The notes under the pieces were generated by a model. It was given only the letters and a program-made list of their open reading frames with translations, made no database searches and had not been told where the DNA came from. The translations under genes and the position numbers were made by a program. Shown here piece after piece: positions 6,745-13,457 of a stretch of 17,182 nt of DNA. The DNA is from CAZTKP01 sp964614215 (GTDB lineage: Bacteria > UBP6 > UBA1177). Numbering within the stretch: the stretch's first letter is position 1; every line of letters starts with the position of its first letter. The DNA lies in the NCBI GenBank assembly GCA_964614215.1, contig CAZTKP010000045.1:1-17182 (forward strand), given 5' to 3'.

Positions 6745-8307
6745 TTGAAAAGAACGTTATTTGTAATCATGCTTGTGGCTGCTGCTGTTATTTTTACAGC
6801 TTGCCCTAAAGCTAAAAAAGCAGAGCCCGAGGAAAAAGTTAAGCTTTCCTTTCATGTTATGAGCAAATGCCCTTACGGTGCTCAGGTCGTAAAAGGAGTA
6901 AAGCCTGCTCTTGACAAGCTTGGCAACGCTGTTGATTTCGAGATCAACTATATCGGAAACCAGAAGGGAGACAAATGGCTTCCTATGCATGGAGAAAAGG
7001 AACTGCAGGGAGATAAGATCGCCGTATGTACAAAGAAGTACTATCCGGAAAAATATATGGATCTCGTTTTCTGTATGGCTGAAGATTTCAGAAAGATCCC
7101 TGATAACTTTGAAGATTGTGCAAAGAAAGTTAAGTTCGATGCAGCAAAGATCAAAAAATGCTCTGACGGTGACGAAGGACAGAAACTTATTGTTGAAAGT
7201 TATAAGTTCTCCCAGTCAAAGAAAGCATCAGGATCTCCTACCATTTTTCTTAACGGTGAAAAATATGCCGGCGGAAGAACAGGAAACGCATTCCTGAAAT
7301 CTATCTGTGACGGTTTCAAGAAAGCAAAACCTGCCGTATGTACATCCATTCCTGAACCGCCTAAAGTAAAACTTACACTTCTTTCCGATAAAAGATGTAA
7401 ACAGTGTAATCCTCAGAGACTTGAGCAGAGCCTCAAGAGAGTTTTCCCGGGACTTACAGCGGAAACTCTTGAATATTCAGATCCTGCCGGAAAGAAACTC
7501 TATGACGAGATCGCAGCAAAGGGACACAAACTTCTTCCTTTTGCCATTTTTGACAAATCGATCGAGAAAGTTGAAGGATACGACAAGATCAAAAGGTTCG
7601 TACTGCCTGCAGGAGAGAAAGTTCTTCTGAGAGTCGGAGCAAAGTTTGATCCTACAAAAGAGATCTGTGACAATAAGAAAGATGACACAGGAAACGGCAA
7701 AGTTGACTGTGACGACGACGATTGTAAAGGACAGCTTATTTGCCGCAAAGAGATAAAGAACACTGTTGATCTTTTTGTAATGAGCCAGTGCCCTTACGGA
7801 ACAATGGCGCTTGATGCACTTAAGGAAGTAAAAGAAGCTTTCAAAGGTGACAAACTTGACATAAACATCAACTATATTGCCAACGAAACAGCTCCCGGAA
7901 AGTTCAGAGCTCTTCACGGTCAGCCTGAAGTTGATGAGAACATTCGTGAACTCTGTGCTATCAAGCATTATCCTAAAGATCACATGGAATACATCTGGTG
8001 CAGAAATAAGAACATCCGCAGCAACGACTGGAAACCATGTGCAAAAGGCAAGATCAAAGCTGCTGTTATTGAAAAATGTTCAACCGGTGATGAAGGGATC
8101 AAGCTCCTCAGCGAAAACATCAAGATCGCTGAAGCACTCAATATCGGTGCAAGCCCGACATGGATAATCAACAACAACAAGAAAGCCAGCGGTGTTGCGG
8201 CAAAAGATATTCAGAAACATATCTGCACTCACAATCCCGGACTTAAAGGCTGTAAGGTAAAGATAGAAGATAAGGGTAAACCGAAACCTAAAGGACAGTG
8301 CAACTAA
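6745..8307 (+). CDS. Lipoprotein with three thioredoxin-like domains (two GILT/DsbA-like)
   Basis: A 520-residue predicted lipoprotein. The signal peptide ends in the lipobox FTA-C20. Domain 1 (about 33-195) and domain 3 (about 340-500) are diverged copies of one thioredoxin-like fold. Each has S-x-C-P-Y-G (C42, C349) near its N-terminus, further aligned cysteines (for example C95/C404, C110/C419, C125/C432), a shared C-S-x-G-D-E-G segment (139-145, 445-451) and a cis-Pro-type loop (SGSPT, GASPT). Between them, about 207-300 looks like a third thioredoxin-like domain with C218-K-Q-C221 and LPF at 264-266, followed by a Ca-binding-like linker (C308-D-N, DDTGNGKVDC, DDDDC). A role in thiol chemistry or metal binding outside the inner membrane is inferred. 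I chose TTG 6745 because AAGGAGGT lies four bases upstream and the signal peptide then begins MKRTLF. The fold assignment rests on motifs only. Confidence 0.85.
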   Translation: MKRTLFVIMLVAAAVIFTACPKAKKAEPEEKVKLSFHVMSKCPYGAQVVKGVKPALDKLGNAVDFEINYIGNQKGDKWLPMHGEKELQGDKIAVCTKKYYPEKYMDLVFCMAEDFRKIPDNFEDCAKKVKFDAAKIKKCSDGDEGQKLIVESYKFSQSKKASGSPTIFLNGEKYAGGRTGNAFLKSICDGFKKAKPAVCTSIPEPPKVKLTLLSDKRCKQCNPQRLEQSLKRVFPGLTAETLEYSDPAGKKLYDEIAAKGHKLLPFAIFDKSIEKVEGYDKIKRFVLPAGEKVLLRVGAKFDPTKEICDNKKDDTGNGKVDCDDDDCKGQLICRKEIKNTVDLFVMSQCPYGTMALDALKEVKEAFKGDKLDININYIANETAPGKFRALHGQPEVDENIRELCAIKHYPKDHMEYIWCRNKNIRSNDWKPCAKGKIKAAVIEKCSTGDEGIKLLSENIKIAEALNIGASPTWIINNNKKASGVAAKDIQKHICTHNPGLKGCKVKIEDKGKPKPKGQCN

Positions 8308-8379
8308 CCTGACCTTGCCGATCTACAATTTATTCTGAAAATTTTCTGATATTTCTAAAAATCTGAAAGATCTAATGAA

Positions 8380-8883
8380 TTAGCATCCGCCGCAACCATC
8401 ATCTCCATCACAGCCGCAGCCGCATGAATGATGGTCATGATAATCAGGAATATCGACCCCTATCTCCATCAGCTCTATTTCAAAAGTAAGTGTTCTTCCT
8501 GCAAGAGGATGGTTGGCATCAATTGAGACTTCCTTTTCATTTTCATCAACAACAATAACCGGAATAACCTGTCCCTGATCACCGTGCATTTCAAAAACAG
8601 CTCCTTTAACTATCTCTGCATCCTCAGGAAACATATTTCTTGCAACAGTAAAGATATTCTGATCGTTTTTCTCTCCGTATGCATCTTCCGGCAAAATATC
8701 AAACTTTTTCTTATCACCAACGCTCATTCCCAGAACAGCATCATCAAAACCCTTAATAACCATTCCTCTTCCCACCTGGAACTTAAAGGTCTCTCCTGAA
8801 TCGAGAGAAGAATCGAATTTCTGTCCATCTTCCAGCCAACCGGTGTAGTGTACTGCCACTTTGTCTCCTGCTTTAACAGTCAT
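8380..8883 (-). CDS. slyD: SlyD-type FKBP peptidyl-prolyl isomerase with metal-binding tail
   Basis: Cytosolic peptidyl-prolyl cis-trans isomerase and chaperone of the SlyD branch of FKBPs, 167 residues. The FKBP core is split (about 1-69 and 128-145; VHYTGWLEDGQKFDSS, GRGMVIKGFDDAV, LPEDAYG) around an insert-in-flap chaperone domain (about 70-127). The NHPLAGRTLTFEIE signature is typical of SlyD. The tail after residue 148 is short but metal-ready: H149, H151, H152, then C154, C156, C158, C164 and C167. In well-studied SlyD proteins such tails bind nickel and help hydrogenase maturation; no hydrogenase gene is in this window. The ATG at 8883 has AGGAG seven bases upstream. It converges with the lipoprotein gene and diverges from the coiled-coil gene. 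Confidence 0.95.
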   Translation of the reverse strand: MTVKAGDKVAVHYTGWLEDGQKFDSSLDSGETFKFQVGRGMVIKGFDDAVLGMSVGDKKKFDILPEDAYGEKNDQNIFTVARNMFPEDAEIVKGAVFEMHGDQGQVIPVIVVDENEKEVSIDANHPLAGRTLTFEIELMEIGVDIPDYHDHHSCGCGCDGDDGCGGC

Positions 8884-8918
8884 AAATTTCTCCTAAGACT
8901 TTAATTAAAAATGATCCT

Positions 8919-8934
8919 GCCTGAAAAAACAGGC
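8919..8934 (-). promoter_or_regulatory. Hairpin at the predicted 5' end of the slyD transcript
   Basis: Read on the minus strand, GCCTG-TTTTTT-CAGGC is a perfect 5-bp stem with a 6-base loop. It lies 36 bases before the slyD start, where transcription from the candidate promoter at 8941-8968 would begin. It could protect the mRNA 5' end. It is not followed by a T-run, so it does not look like a terminator. Confidence 0.4.
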
Positions 8935-8940
8935 CTGCCG

Positions 8941-8968
8941 ATATTAACATAATAAAAACTCAGAGCAA
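8941..8968 (-). promoter_or_regulatory. Candidate sigma70 promoter for slyD
   Basis: On the minus strand, TTGCTC (8968-8963) and TAATAT (8946-8941) are 16 bases apart, about 60 bases before the slyD ATG. It lies in the 159-base divergent gap with the coiled-coil gene. Confidence 0.4.
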
Positions 8969-8982
8969 GGATTCGGATATAT

Positions 8983-9011
8983 TTGTGAAAAAGAAAGCTT
9001 TAAGTTAAAAT
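8983..9011 (+). promoter_or_regulatory. Candidate sigma70 promoter for the coiled-coil gene
   Basis: TTGTGA (8983-8988) and TAAAAT (9006-9011) are 17 bases apart, with the ATG at 9043 and a CCGGAG ribosome site at 9031-9036. Spacing and -10 quality make this one of the better promoter matches in the window. Confidence 0.5.
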
Positions 9012-9042
9012 ACCGTGTTAATATTAATTTCCGGAGTTATCC

Positions 9043-9477
9043 ATGAACAAACATTCAAAACTTATAATTATCCTGATCAGTATCGGATCTCTTGTTCTTC
9101 TGTTCTTCCATATAAACACACTGAGAAAAAACTCAAAACTTGAAACTGAACTGGATATTCTGAAAAAAGAGAAAATTGCTTTACTTACAGAACATGAAAC
9201 CTGTCTTAAAGAAAAGGAAACCAGCTTAAAAAGAGAGCTTCTTAACCAGTACCTCGATTACATGATAAATTTGAGAAATAAAATTGAGAATGGTTATATC
9301 CCTGTAAAAAAAGACCTGGACAATTTTAAAGACAGAAGCAAATTTGTGATCGACAACATGAAGCTTCTTAAACTTGACCCCAAGGAAACTACACAGCATC
9401 TGACCTTTCTGGCAAAAACAAATAAGCTACTTGACGAAGTGATAAAAAAAGAGCCCGAAAACAAAGTTAATAATTAA
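9043..9477 (+). CDS. Small membrane-anchored coiled-coil protein, unknown function
   Basis: I do not recognise this 144-residue protein. It has one N-terminal hydrophobic helix (about 6-24, IIILISIGSLVLLFF) after a short basic N-terminus, which most likely acts as an uncleaved signal anchor with the rest outside the inner membrane. Residues about 28-66 form a Lys/Glu/Leu-rich coiled coil (LETELDILKKEKIALL and onward). The remainder is charged and helical with no Cys except C54 and no known motif. It resembles many small envelope proteins of the 'TM plus coil' type. It stands between the divergent slyD gene and the FHA-led operon, 82 bases from the latter, with its own candidate promoter upstream. 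Confidence 0.75.
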   Translation: MNKHSKLIIILISIGSLVLLFFHINTLRKNSKLETELDILKKEKIALLTEHETCLKEKETSLKRELLNQYLDYMINLRNKIENGYIPVKKDLDNFKDRSKFVIDNMKLLKLDPKETTQHLTFLAKTNKLLDEVIKKEPENKVNN

Positions 9478-9493
9478 AAAGTGCCGATTTTTC

Positions 9494-9522
9494 TTGAAAA
9501 AAAAGTTCGTTTTATTTAGGAT
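9494..9522 (+). promoter_or_regulatory. Candidate sigma70 promoter for the FHA-led operon
   Basis: TTGAAA (9494-9499) and TAGGAT (9517-9522) are 17 bases apart, and the ATG at 9560 follows 37 bases after the -10 box. If real, it could drive the tightly packed genes from 9560 to 15031. Confidence 0.45.
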
Positions 9523-9559
9523 TGCAACCGTGTTGTAAAACTCATAAATGAGGATTTCA

Positions 9560-10747
9560 ATGGGAAAATACAGTAAACTGGCAAAGGATGCTGCTTCCGA
9601 CACAAAAAAAACCCGTTTTCTTTTTATTAAAGGAAAATACTCAGGTGGAGAGTTCTATATCAAGGAAGGGCAGAAACTAACCATTGGAAGAGATATCTCC
9701 TCAGACATCGCAATAGTCGATTCAAAAGTCAGCCGTCATCACGCCGTTATCATATCCAGAGCAGGAAGAATATTTATTGAGGACAAAGGCAGCACAAACG
9801 GAACATATGTTAATGAAGAAAGAATCGAAGCCTCGGAACAGATCGAGATCATGCCGGGAACTGTTTTCAGCATTGGAGATTCCTCCATCAAAATAGAATC
9901 GGAAGGTGACGAAAACGCTGATGACTCTGAAAATTCTAAAAACGAACAAACTCCTGTAAACACCGAAAAGAAAAAACAGGACACAGTAAAAGATACTCCT
10001 TTAACTCTTGATATATCTCTGACAAAGACCGCCAAAAAAGATAAAGATCCCGACAAAGACGAAAGCGATAAGATAAGTGTCGCAAAAGTCGCCTTAAAGA
10101 AAGGTGGTCCCGCAACTACCGCAAAGACTGTTCCGGATTCTGCAGTTGCAGCATCAAAAGGAAGTCTATCGGCTATTGATCCGCTTGACCTTTTAAAATA
10201 TCTCTCTCAGTCAAACAATTCAGGATATCTCATAATCAACATTACATCACCGTTTGAAGAAAAGATAGAAATAGCACTGGGAGTTTCAGGAATTGTTGCT
10301 GCTGATTCAATTTCAAGCAGAAATTTTGCTCAGGAAAAAGTTCTGTCAAGATTTCTCCTTGCTAAAGACGGAGAGTATGAATTCAAGATAGATAATGCTC
10401 CGAGAAAAGAAAAAACTAACGATTTTCTTGAAGATGTCTTCATGGAAATATCAAACCAGAGAGGAACTCTTGTAAGGTACAGAAAAATGATCAGTTCAGA
10501 TCAGTTAAGGTTCCAGATACCGATCACCGGAAAACTTTCAGATCTTACAAAGAAGGAGCTTGAAACTCTTCAGTTCATGGTAAACACCAGAGAGGTCACA
10601 TCCTATCTGAACATATTTCCGGAAAATGATGATTTCATACTGCTTTCAGAGATACTTAAGTTTGTTGATGCGGGAATTCTTTTCGGGGACAATAACGAAG
10701 AAGACGACAATATGATGACTGTTTCAGACGATATCCTTGAGATCTGA
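9560..10747 (+). CDS. FHA domain protein with C-terminal DUF4388 (PATAN)-like domain
   Basis: A 395-residue cytosolic signalling protein. The N-terminal FHA domain (about 18-114) keeps the phosphothreonine-binding residues: GR at 43-44, VSRHH at 57-61 and GSTNGTYVN at 77-85. A charged low-complexity linker rich in Lys, Asp, Glu and Thr (about 115-198) leads to a region starting G201-S-L with LLKYLSQSNNSGYLII, an I-x-x-A-x-G-x-x-G-I-V-A-A-D-S segment and DGEYEF. This matches the DUF4388/PATAN pattern, a domain common in deltaproteobacterial signalling proteins. FHA domains dock phosphothreonine partners, but no Ser/Thr kinase is in the window. I chose the ATG at 9560 because AGGA lies five bases upstream; an ATG 12 bases earlier has no ribosome site. 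The next gene follows after 8 bases. Confidence 0.9.
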   Translation: MGKYSKLAKDAASDTKKTRFLFIKGKYSGGEFYIKEGQKLTIGRDISSDIAIVDSKVSRHHAVIISRAGRIFIEDKGSTNGTYVNEERIEASEQIEIMPGTVFSIGDSSIKIESEGDENADDSENSKNEQTPVNTEKKKQDTVKDTPLTLDISLTKTAKKDKDPDKDESDKISVAKVALKKGGPATTAKTVPDSAVAASKGSLSAIDPLDLLKYLSQSNNSGYLIINITSPFEEKIEIALGVSGIVAADSISSRNFAQEKVLSRFLLAKDGEYEFKIDNAPRKEKTNDFLEDVFMEISNQRGTLVRYRKMISSDQLRFQIPITGKLSDLTKKELETLQFMVNTREVTSYLNIFPENDDFILLSEILKFVDAGILFGDNNEEDDNMMTVSDDILEI

Positions 10748-10755
10748 GGAAAAAA

Positions 10756-11553
10756 ATGAACTTTAAGATCTACTATAAGAAATCCAGACAACCTATCGCC
10801 ACTTTTGATGAAAACACTATTGTAGACTTTTGCCTAAAGAACAAGGATACCTTAAAAAACTATTACTTCTCTTCAAGTGGAAACAAGGAGATGATGGAGT
10901 GGGAAGTTTTCACTGTAAGATATTCAGAGCTGTTTGAGAAAAAGGCAATAGAAAGGGATAAAAAAGAGTTTGAATCTTCAAACGAAGGGGAAATTAAAGT
11001 AAAAAAACAGGGAACCGGCAGTGCTTTCACCATCATTCTGCTTGCTCTTCTTATTGCAACATACTCAACCTACCTCCTTTATCAGAAGAAATTAGAACAA
11101 GACGCCAGGCTGGCACAGGTCCAAAGTAATCTTGTTGAGAAAAAAGTAGAAAAAAAAGGTTTGGAAAAACGTGCTCCCAAAGATTCTGATACAAAGTTTA
11201 CGGAAACAATCCCCGAAGATGACCAACTGATAAAACTTTGGGATAGTTTTAAAGGAAAAGAAATTAAGTCCGCTCTTGATCTTAAGGATATAAAAGATCA
11301 GATGGATTCCTATCTTCCTCAACTTAAGGAATGTTATATTAAAAGGGCAACGGCCGGGGATACCGACATAAGAGGAACAATTAATTTAAAGATCCGTGTC
11401 AGTGGGGACGGAGTTGTAAGAGACGTTCTTCTTCCTGATGAAAAATACCGGTCAACACTTTTCGGAGACTGCATAATTTCAGCAGTGAAGTCTAAAAAAT
11501 TCAAAATATTTAAAAGCCGTGAACAAGTTTTCACATACTACTGGAACTTGTAA
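10756..11553 (+). CDS. TonB-like protein with AgmX/PglI-type C-terminal domain
   Basis: A 265-residue single-pass inner-membrane protein. A cytosolic N-terminal part (1-88) precedes one transmembrane helix (about 90-109, AFTIILLALLIATYSTYLLY). A charged linker (110-160) leads to a periplasmic TonB-like C-terminal domain (about 175-265) with the Cys pair C193 (LKECY) and C239 (GDCI). The motif run G207-T-I-N-L-K-I-R-V-S-G-D-G-V-V fits the AgmX/PglI family of Myxococcus gliding and energy-transducing proteins. The first 60 residues weakly resemble a GYF_2-type fold (a W49 near the end of the unit), which I cannot confirm. No ExbB/ExbD genes are present. GAGGA precedes the ATG, and the 8-base gap places the gene in an operon with the FHA protein, suggesting a shared envelope signalling or transport function. 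Confidence 0.85.
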   Translation: MNFKIYYKKSRQPIATFDENTIVDFCLKNKDTLKNYYFSSSGNKEMMEWEVFTVRYSELFEKKAIERDKKEFESSNEGEIKVKKQGTGSAFTIILLALLIATYSTYLLYQKKLEQDARLAQVQSNLVEKKVEKKGLEKRAPKDSDTKFTETIPEDDQLIKLWDSFKGKEIKSALDLKDIKDQMDSYLPQLKECYIKRATAGDTDIRGTINLKIRVSGDGVVRDVLLPDEKYRSTLFGDCIISAVKSKKFKIFKSREQVFTYYWNL

Positions 11554-12298
11554 GAGGCCACAGAGATTATTCATCTGGGGATATCCACTTGAATTCTCAC
11601 TTTCTCCTTTTTTTCAGGAACATGCTTCTTTTTTAAACTCTGAAAGGATCGTCTATTCAATCTTTAGAGGCGACCTGGAAGAATTCCGCAAAATGCTTTG
11701 TGATGATTGTTGTATCGGAGCAAATATAACAGTTTCCAACAAGGTTAAAGCTATAGAACTCTGTGATGAGCTCACAGAAACCGCTAAGATCAGCGGCTCC
11801 GTTAATACTGTTTTTAAAAAAGACGGGAAGCTTGTCGGCGACAACACTGATGGAGAAGGTCTATATCTGTGGCTTACGGAAAATGTAAACACAAAAGGCA
11901 AAACCCTGGAAATTCTTGGAAACGGCGGCACGGCGAGATCTGTTGCTTCTGTTTTCAACAGAAATGGATATCGGGTTAAAATATTCGGTAGAGAAGAAAA
12001 AGGATGGGAAAAGAATTTCGGAACATTCTCCGGAATTGATGACTGGAAAGACGAGATCTTGACCGTTAACACCCTGCCTTTTTTAAAAGAAGGAAAAAAC
12101 GTTATAAATATTTCCTACCATTTCGGAAAGATCTCTGAAAATGCCGCAGGAATGCTAGCCTGCCAGGGCTGGCTTGCATTTAAAAGATGGTTTAACACCG
12201 ATATTACTCTTGAGCAGTTTATAAAAATTACATTTCTTCAAAAAACAGCTGTGGAAAATACTGCTCTAATTAAAAGGTTATGCACAAATGAGATTTAA
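11519..12298 (+). CDS. aroE: Divergent shikimate dehydrogenase (AroE), start uncertain
   Basis: Predicted NADP-dependent shikimate dehydrogenase of the aromatic amino acid pathway. Counted from the GTG at 11519: SLSP shikimate-binding loop (27-30), N69-I-T-V-S-N-K75 (catalytic Lys kept, usual Pro replaced by Ser), SVNT (94-97), GDNTDG (107-112, catalytic Asp D111), nucleotide loop GNGGTA (134-139) and GMLACQG (211-217, with the Gln). The segment around NISYHF (197-202), usually DVVYNP, is altered and shortened, so the protein is divergent. GTG 11519 overlaps the upstream gene by 35 bases and has no ribosome site. The conserved fold begins only at L17-F-I-W-G, and no ATG, GTG or TTG occurs in frame there, although AAGAGG lies at 11552-11557. 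The 3' end overlaps the next gene by 11 bases. Confidence 0.85.
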   Translation: MNKFSHTTGTCKRPQRLFIWGYPLEFSLSPFFQEHASFLNSERIVYSIFRGDLEEFRKMLCDDCCIGANITVSNKVKAIELCDELTETAKISGSVNTVFKKDGKLVGDNTDGEGLYLWLTENVNTKGKTLEILGNGGTARSVASVFNRNGYRVKIFGREEKGWEKNFGTFSGIDDWKDEILTVNTLPFLKEGKNVINISYHFGKISENAAGMLACQGWLAFKRWFNTDITLEQFIKITFLQKTAVENTALIKRLCTNEI

Positions 12299-13457
12299 CA
12301 GATTCCTTGAAAACTCACTGAAAGAAGCTCTTGATAATTTTGATATAGAAAATGATAAGGCCGATATTTTTTTAAACAGATTTTTAAGAAACAGACGTAT
12401 CGGGAAACGCGACAGAGAATGGATAAGAGAACGTTTCTTTTTTTATCAGAGACATAAGTTTCTTTTTGATAATTTAAGCGGGTTTTCTCTGCCTCATCTG
12501 ATTGCAATGATCTATGAGAATGAACTTGAACCAAAGTTGTCAGAACAACTTGAAAAGCTTAAGGAAAAAGGAACGTATCAGACTCTTCTTGACAGGTCTT
12601 TTCCTGATTTTCTACGTGACAGAATAGAAGATAATATGTTCAAATGGCTTAACTCAAAAGCTGAAACTGTATTGAGAACAAATCTTTTAAAAATAAGCAG
12701 GGAAAACCTTAAAAATGAACTTGAAAAGATAGGAGTGAAAACACAAGAAACAGTGTTCTCCCCGGCCGGACTTATTCTTCTTGATAACTCATTTAACCTT
12801 AAGAACAGTGAACTTTTCAATGAGGGCCTTTTTGAATTTCAGGACGAGTCCAGTCAACTGGTATCTATGCTTGTTAACAGAGAGCATAAAACTCTCTTTG
12901 AGCCTTGTGCCGGGGCCGGAGGAAAGTCTCTTGCGATCAGAACCTTCCTGCCGCAGATAAAGATATCAGCTTCAGATATCAGAACAGGACTTTTTAATGA
13001 GATAAAAAAACGCTCAGCAAAAATGGGTATAAAAATAGAAACTTTACGGCTTGATGATACCGCCAATCTGACATTCGACACAGTTTTTATTGATGCACCG
13101 TGCAGCGGAACAGGTGTTTTAAGAAGGAATCCTGTCGACAGATGGGTCGTTAATGAGGAAATGGTTGAAGAGCTTAATAAAGCCCAGCTTTCAATTCTTT
13201 CTGAGCATGCTGACAAGGTGAAAAGCGGTGGGGAACTCATCTACGTAACGTGCAGTCTTCTTAAGCAGGAAAATGAAAACATTGTTGACCGTTTCATAAA
13301 TAAATTCAAAAACTTCGAGCTGCTTGACATATCACAGAGATTGAAAAAGATCTTTCCTGAAAAGGACTTTTCAGAGTTAATTGCAGGATCATTTTTCAAA
13401 ACTGCCCCGATGAAAAATAGAGACCTGATGTTTGCCGCTATTTTGAGGAAAAAATGA
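12288..13457 (+). CDS. rsmB: RsmB-like 16S rRNA (cytosine-C5) methyltransferase
   Basis: A 389-residue cytosolic SAM-dependent RNA m5C methyltransferase. A helical N-terminal part (about 1-95) resembles a reduced NusB-like domain, as in RsmB. The Rossmann methyltransferase domain follows: the SAM loop EPCAGAGGKS (205-214), an acidic residue after the second strand (SASD, D230), the motif IV DAPCSGTGVLRRNP (C272) and the motif VI VTCSLLKQENE (C322). The two Cys are the pair used by RNA m5C enzymes, one to attack cytosine and one to release the product. The N-terminal part and the overall layout fit RsmB (16S C967) better than RsmF, but the target base cannot be shown from sequence. It overlaps aroE by 11 bases and the protease gene by 4 (ATGA). 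Confidence 0.9.
   Translation: MRFNRFLENSLKEALDNFDIENDKADIFLNRFLRNRRIGKRDREWIRERFFFYQRHKFLFDNLSGFSLPHLIAMIYENELEPKLSEQLEKLKEKGTYQTLLDRSFPDFLRDRIEDNMFKWLNSKAETVLRTNLLKISRENLKNELEKIGVKTQETVFSPAGLILLDNSFNLKNSELFNEGLFEFQDESSQLVSMLVNREHKTLFEPCAGAGGKSLAIRTFLPQIKISASDIRTGLFNEIKKRSAKMGIKIETLRLDDTANLTFDTVFIDAPCSGTGVLRRNPVDRWVVNEEMVEELNKAQLSILSEHADKVKSGGELIYVTCSLLKQENENIVDRFINKFKNFELLDISQRLKKIFPEKDFSELIAGSFFKTAPMKNRDLMFAAILRKK

Noticed and set aside
7477..7983. 168-residue minus-strand open frame inside the lipoprotein gene
   Set aside because: The sense frame is a clear duplicated thioredoxin-like protein; the antisense frame has no ribosome site or motif.
8308..8379. Possible terminator between the convergent lipoprotein and slyD genes, including GAAAATTTTC at 8337-8346
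   Set aside because: The palindrome is pure A/T in its core, short and has no loop, so it would not form a stable terminator hairpin.
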